In this document: positions 47,553 through 56,074 of the stretch, piece after piece
Layout: the number at the start of each line of letters is the position of its first letter
How positions within the stretch are numbered: the stretch's first letter is position 1
Source: Pedobacter cryoconitis
GTDB lineage: Bacteria > Bacteroidota > Bacteroidia > Sphingobacteriales > Sphingobacteriaceae
Assembly: GCF_001590605.1 (NCBI RefSeq)
Contig: NZ_CP014504.1
Coordinates: forward strand, 2,108,001-2,172,000
DNA: 64,000 bases
Direction of reading: 5' to 3'
Made by a program: the position numbers and the translations under genes
The notes under the pieces: generated by a model
Told to the model about the DNA's origin: nothing
Database searches by the model: none
The model's input: only the letters and a program-made list of their open reading frames with translations

Positions 47553-50000
47553 TTACAATCTTTGTGATTCATTTTGCAGCCCCGATTCGCGGTTATCCTT
47601 TGTCTTAATCTTATTGTTGCCAAACCGATAAGTAAAATTCAAGCGTATCTGACGAGTTTCCCCTGCATAGGTAGTATGGAGCAATAAATTATTCAGTTGT
47701 GTATCTGTATTGATCTTGTTTGTTCTCCATAGATCAGTAACAGCCAGTCTGATTGTTGCTTTGTCTCTCATTAAATTCTTTTGCAAGCCAAGGTCAAGCT
47801 GTGAATTGCTTTTTACATAAGTATTCAGACTACTTATATTTTTTGAGTTCACCACACCAGCAACTTCAGCTGTAATATGTCCAGGCAAGTTAAAAGTTTG
47901 TTGTATATTAATTGTACCTGCAAAACGGCTGCGGCTATAATCTCCATATTCCAGAGTTCCTACTTTATTCTCTAAGCGGTACCCTATCCCTGTCAGGCTC
48001 ACATTCCACCATTTTGCCAGCGCAACCTGTTGGGTAATGGTCAGATTAAGATTATTCTGGAACCCTATATTTCTGGGTATCATAATAATTCTGTTCTCTT
48101 CCAAAACCTCAGTTATTCCACTACTCAGATCGCTTGTTCTGGTATAACCAGCAGATATCGTTGTACGCTTATAACTATACTGCAGTGACAGTATGTTCGC
48201 ATATTGAGGCTTAAGAAATGGATTTCCTTTCCAATAAGAAAGCTCGTCAACAGGATACGAAAATGGATTCAGATCATTATAAGCAGGACGATCAATACGT
48301 CGGGCAATACTCAAATTATAAGTACCTGAATGCCCCGTTTTATAAGTAATCCCGGCTGTTGGAAAGACATTCAAATAATTTCTAACTACTAAAGCCGGCG
48401 ACTGGTTGCTCCCTTCTCTTGGCTGTAAATTTCCTTTAGAATGCGTATTTTCTAATCTAACACCGATATCCATGCTCAATTTATCATTAACAGGTGTCTC
48501 ATACTTTAAGTATCCTGCGGTTATTTGTTCTTGATATTTGAAGGTATTTGATACGTTTATATCAATAATATTTACACCGCTATTTATAGCATACTGATCA
48601 AATATATTATCAGCATTTACACTGGAAAATTTTGCACCAGTTACCATTCTCCCCTTCCCAACAGGAAAACCATAGTCTATTTTAGCCGCATACAATTTAA
48701 TATCCCGGCTATTGGCCACCAGGAAATTATTGGAAGATTGAAAATCTCCATTTGGAGCATAAAAACTATTTGTACTCAGGTTTTTTGTCGCTGCATCGAA
48801 GATTCCATAATCTGCATCTATATCCAGGGTCGTATTATTGATGCTTTTATACCGGTAATTTAAGTTGAAATTGTACCTGTTGGCCTTTTGATCCGGATAA
48901 GCACTCTGGCTCTTTAACGTTTGTAAAAGCTCGCCTGTTGGCTGATCATAAATATTCGTTAAAGGGGTGATCAAACCACCACCGCTCGAAAAATTACCAT
49001 TCATCACTATTCCAATTGTTTTGGTCGTGTCTATAGCATAATCAGCGCCTAAAGTTGACCCTATACTACGCCGCTTATCTACGTCATGATTCGAATTCAG
49101 ATAAATCTTTCCATTTGTTGTCCGGTCATTGTCATAGTCCATCGCAAAATGTCCAAAATTATGATTATAACTGCCAAAGAGATTGACTTTTCCTTTACGG
49201 AAGTTAAGATTCATATTGGTATTTTGTTTCAAAGTTTGTCCGTATGCAATCCCATTGTTGATGCTCCCATTGAAACCTTCAGCAATTGATTTCTGAAGGA
49301 CAAGATTAATAATACCACCGGTGCCGGAAGCGTCGTATTCTGCAGATGGATTTCTAATAATCTCGATAGATTTTAAGTCGGAAGAAGACATAGTTTTAAG
49401 CAGCTGTGCAAGTTCTGCGGCCTGTAAATAAGTTAGTCTGCCATTGATCATAACCAGTGCACCATTAGCCCCATTCAGCGTAATTGAGTTATCCTGATTG
49501 ACAATTACCCCAGGAGTTTTCTTTAAAGCTTCCAGTACATTTGTACCCTGCGCAGTTATACTTTTCTGGATATTATATATCATTTTCCGGCCTTCAATCT
49601 TTACAATAGGCTTATTACCAGAACTCTGAATAACGACTTCCTTTAAGCTACGTGCCGTTGTTTCAATTTTAATCACTCCCAAATCCACACTTCCAGCTAA
49701 TTTCAACAACTCACTTTGATAAGACAATGAACCGAGATAACTCACTGAGATTACATAAGTTCCAGCAACTGCAGTAAAAGCAAAAGCCCCATCTATATTC
49801 GTTAATTCCTGTTTAAGAACCTGACCTGTATGGCCATCCTTTAAAAATAAAGTTGCACCATCAATTGCCACGTTAGCTGTGTTCTTAATGATACCTTTTA
49901 AGATCATGTTGTTCTTATTATTGCTTTGTGCGAAGCCAGTTGAGAAACATAGGAGTAGAAAAATTAACAGGATATTTTGCTTTAAGTTAGAATCAATCAT
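47553..50000 (-). CDS. TonB-dependent receptor family outer-membrane protein (first of pair)
   Basis: An 815-residue outer-membrane protein. Signal peptide to about residue 25 (LCFSTGFAQ), a carboxypeptidase-regulatory-like domain (about 30-110, with GATLFLKDGHTGQVL), a plug (about 130-225: GTNVLEALKKTPGVIVNQDN and IEIIRNPSAEYDASGTGGII), and an OMP-type barrel (about 230-815) with DRPAYNDLNPFSYPVDELSY and final strand LNFTYRFGNNK. Closely related to the receptor at 50607. It takes up an unknown ligand and may be controlled by the adjacent two-component system. Confidence 0.92.
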   Translation of the reverse strand: MIDSNLKQNILLIFLLLCFSTGFAQSNNKNNMILKGIIKNTANVAIDGATLFLKDGHTGQVLKQELTNIDGAFAFTAVAGTYVISVSYLGSLSYQSELLKLAGSVDLGVIKIETTARSLKEVVIQSSGNKPIVKIEGRKMIYNIQKSITAQGTNVLEALKKTPGVIVNQDNSITLNGANGALVMINGRLTYLQAAELAQLLKTMSSSDLKSIEIIRNPSAEYDASGTGGIINLVLQKSIAEGFNGSINNGIAYGQTLKQNTNMNLNFRKGKVNLFGSYNHNFGHFAMDYDNDRTTNGKIYLNSNHDVDKRRSIGSTLGADYAIDTTKTIGIVMNGNFSSGGGLITPLTNIYDQPTGELLQTLKSQSAYPDQKANRYNFNLNYRYKSINNTTLDIDADYGIFDAATKNLSTNSFYAPNGDFQSSNNFLVANSRDIKLYAAKIDYGFPVGKGRMVTGAKFSSVNADNIFDQYAINSGVNIIDINVSNTFKYQEQITAGYLKYETPVNDKLSMDIGVRLENTHSKGNLQPREGSNQSPALVVRNYLNVFPTAGITYKTGHSGTYNLSIARRIDRPAYNDLNPFSYPVDELSYWKGNPFLKPQYANILSLQYSYKRTTISAGYTRTSDLSSGITEVLEENRIIMIPRNIGFQNNLNLTITQQVALAKWWNVSLTGIGYRLENKVGTLEYGDYSRSRFAGTINIQQTFNLPGHITAEVAGVVNSKNISSLNTYVKSNSQLDLGLQKNLMRDKATIRLAVTDLWRTNKINTDTQLNNLLLHTTYAGETRQIRLNFTYRFGNNKIKTKDNRESGLQNESQRL

Positions 50001-50193
50001 AAATAAAGAGCTGTGGTATTTCGGTTTCGTTACAGTATAGTGGAGAGAAAGTTAAGATAAATTACCCATTGGATCGATAAAAATTCAAATTCGCCATACT
50101 GAACTATAACAGACACCACTTCATTTTGGGACATTTGTCCCTACCCATAGCCCAAAAATCTTCAGACATTGGTATTAACCAATAAGGAAAAAT

Positions 50194-50610
50194 ATGATAC
50201 TTACAATCCTGACTTATTCCATCACTGGCATCTTCATCGCACTTTGGTCTTACGCATCTTTTCCAAAGTTCCGTAACCTGAGATATTTCAGAGCAATACT
50301 ACGCAGTCAGGCAATTCCCAAATGGATTGTCTCACCCCTTACTATCTTACTGCCTTTAACTGAAATTGGTATTATTATTCTCCTGATCAACTCGGCCACC
50401 AGATTATTTGGAATGTATTTATCATTAACAATGATGCTCATCTTTACAATTTATGTAGCCGGAATAATGTACCAGGCATATGACCGTTATCCATGCCCTT
50501 GCGGAGGGCTTTTTAGCCATATGGGGTGGAGAAAACATTTCAAAGTGAATATTGCCCTGACCGTACTCGCTTTAGTCGGCGTAATCTTGCTGGAACGTTT
50601 ATCACATTAA
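50194..50610 (+). CDS. MauE/DoxX family membrane protein
   Basis: A 138-residue protein with four membrane segments. The pair of cysteines in CPCGG (about residues 105-109) is typical of MauE/DoxX redox-associated proteins that carry electrons or support disulfide chemistry in the membrane. Alternatives such as a plain DoxX cannot be excluded. It lies between the two receptor genes and shares TTAA stops with the second. Confidence 0.8.
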   Translation: MILTILTYSITGIFIALWSYASFPKFRNLRYFRAILRSQAIPKWIVSPLTILLPLTEIGIIILLINSATRLFGMYLSLTMMLIFTIYVAGIMYQAYDRYPCPCGGLFSHMGWRKHFKVNIALTVLALVGVILLERLSH

Positions 50611-53042
50611 TTCTTTACCCGCTTCTGTTCGCTTTCCGCTCCATTTCCTTCATGTTTACGCAGATTAGAGATAGCTTTACCGAATCTATAGTTCAAAGAA
50701 AGAACCGCGGTACGGCTATCACCTACATTATGATAATCAGCGCTGGTCAGTGCTAAATTATTAATCACACCACTATTCACATACGAATGAAACACATCAT
50801 TAACCACTAACTTAACCGTGGTACTTGGTGATATTTTTTTAGCAACCGCTACATTTACCCTTTTCTGTTCACCAGCAACAAACTGCGCATTCGTTACTTT
50901 ACTTTGGTAATAACCATCCAGCTGTATTGTCCAGTCTTTTCTACCTTTAAATTGTAAAATTGGCTTTAGATAAAAGAAAGTCCCTTTCGTATCCAGTTCA
51001 CCAGTATAAAATGCACTGACTGTATGGATATTGATTACCTGTCCATAAAAATGAAAGTTAAACCAGGAAGCCAGATCAAAAGTCCCATCAAAAGATAGCG
51101 ACTTCACTATAGTGCTCCCGATATTGCCAGGTCTGCTGTAATAAATACCATTCACAATTTCAATAGTTTCATTTACCTGATCTATTGATTTCCCATAACT
51201 TAAAGACGTGGTAAACTTGCCTTTATAAGTATGCGAAAGCTCTATATTATTTGTATAAGATGGCTTCAAAAATGGATTCCCAGTATAATAAGTAAACTTA
51301 TCAATCGGTGATAAAAATGGATTTAAATCTTGATAGTATGGTCTGTCAATTCTTCGCCCATAATCAATACTTAACAAATTGGTACTTGCGGTATCCAATT
51401 TATACTGTAAATATATTGTAGGAAACAGTCCGGTATAGTTACGTTTAAAAGTTGAATCCGTCTTCTGTATATTTCCTAACTGGTGTCCGTTAGAAATTGT
51501 ATGCTCTAGTCTCAGTCCAGCCTGTACTGTTAAACGGTTAAATTCCTTATTCGCATTCATATAGGCAGCATTGATATGTTCTTTATATAAAAAATGATTA
51601 GTCTTATCGTAATCAGGTTTGGTGATCTGGTTTACTGTATAAAAATAATCAGCAATATTGTCCGTCTTTGTATAACTGGTTTTAAATCCAGTTTCCAATT
51701 TGACGCCATTTTTCAAAGGATGTGAGTAATCAATTTTAGCTGAATATATATTTATCCCGGCAGGCAGAGATCCTGTTAATAAATAATTGTTTGCTGGCAG
51801 TCCATCTTTCAGATAACTATTATTATCAAATGATTGATCATTCTGAGTTTTGTAATTGACATAAGCTATATCTGCTGTTAATTCTCTGCCATTTTTATCG
51901 TACAAGTGCCTGTAATTTAAATTTAAACCCATATTTCCAAATTTATTCTGCTCCCTGTTATCAGCTAATACTGTAGAGTCAGTCAAATTCTGAGCATTCG
52001 TAAAAACGCTCTTAACGAACATTTTCTGTTTCAAAGGACGGTACAACCCGGTCAGACCAACACCAAAAGTAGTTTTGTCAGATAAATAGTAATCCATACC
52101 GACGTTGCTTGTATAACTTTGTCCTGTTGTCCGGGAAAAAGAATTCTGTAAGAAATTAGAAACGACTTTCCCATTAATATCTTCAAAATGGCGGTTAATA
52201 TCCAGGTCGCTATAGTTATTAATCACAGCAAAACCTAAATTACCAAACAGGTTCACTTTATTATAGCGGTAATTGAAGTTAAAGCTCTGGTTAGTCCGCG
52301 TATATTTACCCTGAACATAGCTAAGATTAATCCCTCCATTAAATCCTTTCAATTTGCTCTTCTTTGTCCGGATATTGATTATCCCACCATTGCCCGCTGC
52401 ATCATATTTAGCAGGTGGATTAGGCATCAGTTCAATCTGGTCAATAGTGGACGAAGGAAGTGACTTTAAATAGCTTTCTAACTCAGCTCCTGAAAGATAG
52501 GCTGGCTTATCATCAATAAATAGAGTAGCGCCCTTTCCCTTTAAACTTACCTTACCGTTTTGATCAATCATAATTCCAGGAGATTTTTCCAGCACTTCCA
52601 AAACAGTACTTCCTGCATTGCTGAGCATTGCGTCAACATTGATCACGGTACGGTCTATCTTTTTTTCAACCAGAGCTTTCTGACTGCTTATTTTTACCTC
52701 CTGTAAAGCTAACCCAGTTTGCTGCAGCCGGATTACAGGTAAAACTGTATTCACTTGTAATTGGAAATTACCTCCTTTATAAACTGAATATCCGATCATT
52801 ATCACAGCGACCCGGTAATTACCTGCGTTTAAATGAGTTAAATTAAACGTCCCTTTTGAATCTGTCATTGTGGTTTGCACTGGTACTGAATCCGCAATTT
52901 TATAAAGATAAACAGTAGCGCCATCCAATGGAATATTGCTATTAACCTGGCCACTTAATAGTAAATTACTTTGTGCAGCCGCGAAATTTGAAATTGTAAT
53001 TAGCCAGGTGACCAATAGCGTTATAATTCTAGGTTTCATCAT
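50607..53042 (-). CDS. TonB-dependent receptor family outer-membrane protein (second of pair)
   Basis: An 811-residue paralogue with the same order: signal (NFAAAQ near 24), regulatory-like domain, plug (VLEVLEKSPGIMIDQNGKVS, IELMPNPPAKYDAAGNGGII), barrel with IDRPYYQDLNPFLSPIDKFT and the C-terminal strand VLSLNYRFGKA. It diverges from the two-component operon at 53173. The three GTTAA repeats in between suggest that the response regulator controls one or both directions. Confidence 0.93.
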   Translation of the reverse strand: MMKPRIITLLVTWLITISNFAAAQSNLLLSGQVNSNIPLDGATVYLYKIADSVPVQTTMTDSKGTFNLTHLNAGNYRVAVIMIGYSVYKGGNFQLQVNTVLPVIRLQQTGLALQEVKISSQKALVEKKIDRTVINVDAMLSNAGSTVLEVLEKSPGIMIDQNGKVSLKGKGATLFIDDKPAYLSGAELESYLKSLPSSTIDQIELMPNPPAKYDAAGNGGIINIRTKKSKLKGFNGGINLSYVQGKYTRTNQSFNFNYRYNKVNLFGNLGFAVINNYSDLDINRHFEDINGKVVSNFLQNSFSRTTGQSYTSNVGMDYYLSDKTTFGVGLTGLYRPLKQKMFVKSVFTNAQNLTDSTVLADNREQNKFGNMGLNLNYRHLYDKNGRELTADIAYVNYKTQNDQSFDNNSYLKDGLPANNYLLTGSLPAGINIYSAKIDYSHPLKNGVKLETGFKTSYTKTDNIADYFYTVNQITKPDYDKTNHFLYKEHINAAYMNANKEFNRLTVQAGLRLEHTISNGHQLGNIQKTDSTFKRNYTGLFPTIYLQYKLDTASTNLLSIDYGRRIDRPYYQDLNPFLSPIDKFTYYTGNPFLKPSYTNNIELSHTYKGKFTTSLSYGKSIDQVNETIEIVNGIYYSRPGNIGSTIVKSLSFDGTFDLASWFNFHFYGQVINIHTVSAFYTGELDTKGTFFYLKPILQFKGRKDWTIQLDGYYQSKVTNAQFVAGEQKRVNVAVAKKISPSTTVKLVVNDVFHSYVNSGVINNLALTSADYHNVGDSRTAVLSLNYRFGKAISNLRKHEGNGAESEQKRVKN

Positions 53043-53090
53043 CGTTTATTTGAGTTGAAACAAAAATGCTGTCGTTCTACAGAAGCGATG

Positions 53091-53118
53091 GTTAATAAAG
53101 TGTTAATGAAGAGTTAAC
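53091..53118. promoter_or_regulatory. Three GTTAA repeats at exact 11-bp spacing, candidate OmpR-type operator
   Basis: GTTAAT at 53091, GTTAAT at 53102 and GTTAAC at 53113 form a direct tandem repeat with one helical turn between starts. Such phased direct repeats are bound by OmpR/PhoB-type regulators. They lie between the receptor start (53042) and the kinase start (53173). A TATATTTG box (53156-53163) fits the TAnnTTTG -7 consensus but lies only 10 bases before the kinase ATG. Confidence 0.6.
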
Positions 53119-53172
53119 GGGCCCCTTGCTATAACCTTTTATACTTAGCTATGCTTATATTTGACACAGCAG

Positions 53173-54516
53173 ATGAATAAGAATCATACCACCAGGGCAC
53201 TTCTAATAGCATGCGTAGTTATTGTATCCACCTTATCATTTATTCAGTTTTATCTGGTCAGGAATACTTACAGGCTCACCAGAGATCACTTTTATACAGA
53301 GGTAAAAGAAGAAATAGTGAAGGTTACCAACTCCCCGGCTATGATTTCCTTAGCAGAGCAAATCAGGGCAGAGTTGCGCCAAGCTGTAATCCAGTATGTG
53401 ACCAACCCAATGAGCAAACCTGGTTTTATAAAATTATTAAAAAGCAACACGAAGGAAAGCGGTCATAAATTAAATATTTATCTAAAAAAAATGCTGGATA
53501 AAAAACCTAACCTTGAAGGCATAATTTATAAATCACAATTTGATGAAATCATCTTTGAGATCAATGGAAAATCCGATACATTGCTGACTGCCCCTGCAAA
53601 GCCTGTTGTATTTTCCGGGGATGATTTCCATACAGCGCATACAATTATTTTAAATAAAGATGTGACGCTGAGTACTGGAGAGGATTTACGTATTACAATC
53701 AGGCAATCAAATTTCATGGATATTTCTAAGCAGGAAAATGAAGTTATCAAACGGATGTCTGGTGTGTTATTTCTCGCTATTGGTTTAATTGCAGCTGTGA
53801 TTATTTTATTATATCTGGTTTTTAGTGCGATGATCAGACAAAAGAAACTAGCAGAAATTAAAACAGATTTTGCAAATAACATTACGCATGAGCTGAAAAC
53901 TCCTTTAAGTTCAGTGAGTATAATATTGAAGAGCATTTTGTTAAAAGAAGTACAAGCAAAACCGGCTCTGTTGAATGACTTGCTGCAATCATTAAACAGG
54001 CAGCATGGAAAAATAAGGCAGCTAGTGGATAGCGTACTGGACAGTGCAATGGTAACGGCTACAAAAGTGGAGCAAAAAGAACTCGAAATCACACGTTTTC
54101 TGCAGCACTATGCCGATGATTTAGCTATTGCTAATCATGAGCTGATCGCTAAAATAGAGACAATTCCGCAAACGTTACTGACCAATGCTGCAACATTAGA
54201 AAAGATATTAAATATATTAGTTGATAACGCTGCAAAATATAGCGAAGAAGGTGTATCAATTTATTTAACTGCTTTTAAAACCCAGACTCATTATCATATA
54301 GAAATCACCGATCAGGGAGCTGGTATTCCCTTAAAGTATCAACAACATATCTTTGATAAATTTTACCGCATTCCAGAGCAAAATAAGCATACCGTTAAAG
54401 GTTTAGGCTTGGGATTATATCTAGCTAAACAAGCAGCCTTACAACTCAGCGCGGAGCTTACTGTGAGCAGCAAACCGGGCAAAGGCAGTACCTTTATAAT
54501 CAGTTTACCAGTATGA
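53173..54516 (+). CDS. Sensor histidine kinase (RprX-like)
   Basis: A 447-residue kinase with two membrane segments (about residues 8-28 and 195-220) around a 165-residue periplasmic domain, then HisKA with NNITHELKTPLSSVSIILK (phospho-acceptor His) and ATPase motifs NAAKYSEEG, DQGAGIPLKYQQHIF and GLGLGLYLAKQ. I used the ATG at 53173 because the membrane anchor follows directly; a TTG 4 codons upstream is less likely. The stop overlaps the next gene's start (4 bases). Confidence 0.93.
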   Translation: MNKNHTTRALLIACVVIVSTLSFIQFYLVRNTYRLTRDHFYTEVKEEIVKVTNSPAMISLAEQIRAELRQAVIQYVTNPMSKPGFIKLLKSNTKESGHKLNIYLKKMLDKKPNLEGIIYKSQFDEIIFEINGKSDTLLTAPAKPVVFSGDDFHTAHTIILNKDVTLSTGEDLRITIRQSNFMDISKQENEVIKRMSGVLFLAIGLIAAVIILLYLVFSAMIRQKKLAEIKTDFANNITHELKTPLSSVSIILKSILLKEVQAKPALLNDLLQSLNRQHGKIRQLVDSVLDSAMVTATKVEQKELEITRFLQHYADDLAIANHELIAKIETIPQTLLTNAATLEKILNILVDNAAKYSEEGVSIYLTAFKTQTHYHIEITDQGAGIPLKYQQHIFDKFYRIPEQNKHTVKGLGLGLYLAKQAALQLSAELTVSSKPGKGSTFIISLPV

Positions 54517-55199
54517 ATATCAAAGTATTAATTGTAGAAGATGATATTGATCTGGGAAACCTGTTAAAACAATATCTGGAAATAAACAAATTTCAAGCTC
54601 ACCGGGTATATAACGGTATTGAAGCCCGCGAAGAACTGAAAAGAGAAACTTACGATATTTTGATCATTGATGTAATGATGCCAAAAGAAGATGGATTTAC
54701 TTTGGCAGAAAAACTAGTGCAAACTTATCCGCAACTCCCCTTTCTGTTTGTAACTGCCCGTAAGCTAAAAGAAGACATACTACATGGCCTGAAACTTGGC
54801 GCTGATGATTATATATTAAAACCCTTTGACGCGGATGAATTGATTCAGCGCGTCCGGAATATTTTAAAACGAACTAAGATTAATCCAGTTGCCCAGGAAA
54901 TCATTCGAATTGGCAGTTACAAATTCGAACCAGGGAATTTAATACTGACTTCTTCCGAAGATCAAAAGATACTTACAGAAAAAGAGGCTGATTTACTTCA
55001 TTACCTCTGCCTGCATCAGAACCAGATCATCAAACGAAATGATATACTCAATCACCTTTGGAAAGAATCCGATTTCTTTAACGGCCGGAGTATGGATGTA
55101 TTTATTAGCCGGCTCAGAAAGTATTTAGCAAAAGATAAAGCCATTTATATAGAAAGTATAAGAGGAATTGGCTTCCGTTTTATCACTGATAACCGATGA
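54513..55199 (+). CDS. OmpR family response regulator (RprY-like)
   Basis: A 228-residue regulator: receiver domain (about 1-120) with the acidic pocket ED/DD, phospho-acceptor Asp53 in DILIIDVMMPKEDGF and Lys in YILKPFD, and a C-terminal winged-helix domain (about 132-228) with KLTEKEADLL-type and FISRLRKYLAKD. Cotranscribed with the kinase. It should bind the phased GTTAA repeats upstream. Confidence 0.95.
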   Translation: MNIKVLIVEDDIDLGNLLKQYLEINKFQAHRVYNGIEAREELKRETYDILIIDVMMPKEDGFTLAEKLVQTYPQLPFLFVTARKLKEDILHGLKLGADDYILKPFDADELIQRVRNILKRTKINPVAQEIIRIGSYKFEPGNLILTSSEDQKILTEKEADLLHYLCLHQNQIIKRNDILNHLWKESDFFNGRSMDVFISRLRKYLAKDKAIYIESIRGIGFRFITDNR

Positions 55200-55332
55200 T
55201 ATTACAAGTTCTCCGACAAAAATACCGCCTATTTTGATCTAAACAGCATTTTTTCCGATTCATAATGAGGCATTTAAACACATAAAGCAGATTAACGTTT
55301 GCAGAAATGCGCATTATTTGTACTTTTGTCGC

Positions 55333-55422
55333 GGAGAGTTGGCAGAGTGGTCGATTGCGGCAGTCTTGAAAACTGTTGACTTGTCAAAGGGTCCGCGGGT
55401 TCGAATCCCCCACTCTCCGCCA
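55333..55422 (+). tRNA. tRNA-Ser(UGA)
   Basis: A 90-nt tRNA with a long variable arm, typical of serine. Acceptor GGAGAGT pairs with ACTCTCC, discriminator G, encoded CCA. The anticodon loop CTTGAAA gives UGA (codon UCA). The T arm has GGTTCGAATCC. Confidence 0.96.
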
Positions 55423-55590
55423 AACAAAAATGCTGCCCGATAGGGTGGCATTTTTTGTTTTAAATCGGCCTGAGCCCTTCAGCTCAGAGGCCAGATTAAA
55501 AACAAAAAATTGCTATTGAGCGCAGCGAAAAGCATTTTTGTTTGAAGCCTCCCCCCAAAGGGATCAGCGAGCGCAGCGAGCTAATCCACA
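55421..55590. repeat. Cluster of palindromes after tRNA-Ser
   Basis: CAAACAAAAATGCT (55421-55434) is exactly repeated inverted as AGCATTTTTGTTTG (55531-55544), and a closer partial partner lies at 55447-55460, so alternative pairings are possible. Between them is GGCCTGAGC/GCTCAGAGGCC (about 55468-55493). Then comes GAGCGCAGCGAA and AGCGAGCGCAGCGAGCT (about 55518-55581), a REP-like GC-rich palindrome. The first stem may terminate the tRNA transcript. Confidence 0.6.
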
Positions 55591-56074
55591 TTGGAGGATA
55601 AACCCAAGAACCTCGCCCACTATTGAAACCTGCGATCGGAGCGAAACCAAAATCACTCCGTTCAGAAGAATATGTATAACGTATTAATAGAAAAATGAAG
55701 TCATGGGATTGGAAGGGGCTTTTCCCGATCCAACTTTTTTAAAATTCTCTAGATCTATTTTGCTAATATGCTCTGTAAAGAGATTTTCGAAGTAGAATAA
55801 ATAAATCCAGCTCTTCTATTAAACTTCAGCAAACCACAGAACAGCAGAGGATAAGTCATAGTACTATAAGTGGTCGGTGTTGGTAAGGGGTTGGTAAGGC
55901 CAATGGCCTTACCAACCCCTTACCAACACCGACCACAATACGACCCAGAATAGTAGTACCTATGTTAACACAGCTAGTTTTAATTGTCATAATAATAGGT
56001 TTATAAGCATTAATTACTATTGCTGCAAATAACCATAATTTCATTTCCGGTTATTTGTTTTCTGTCTTTTTGAC
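55591..56074. other. Gap before GH92, contains one long hairpin
   Basis: No gene seen. A 32-bp hairpin at 55870-55936 is listed separately. The rest is AT-rich. Confidence 0.5.
55870..55936. terminator. 32-bp perfect hairpin with 3-nt loop
   Basis: The arms 55870-55901 and 55905-55936 are exact inverted repeats (32 of 32, core GGTGTTGGTAAGGGGTTGG). The arm itself contains GGTAAGG twice. It lies downstream of the GH92 gene (minus) and the tRNA (plus), a convergent position. Confidence 0.75.

Noticed and set aside
55333-55422. tRNA-Ser as an integration site
   Set aside because: I looked for a second copy of the tRNA 3' end and for an integrase nearby and found neither.
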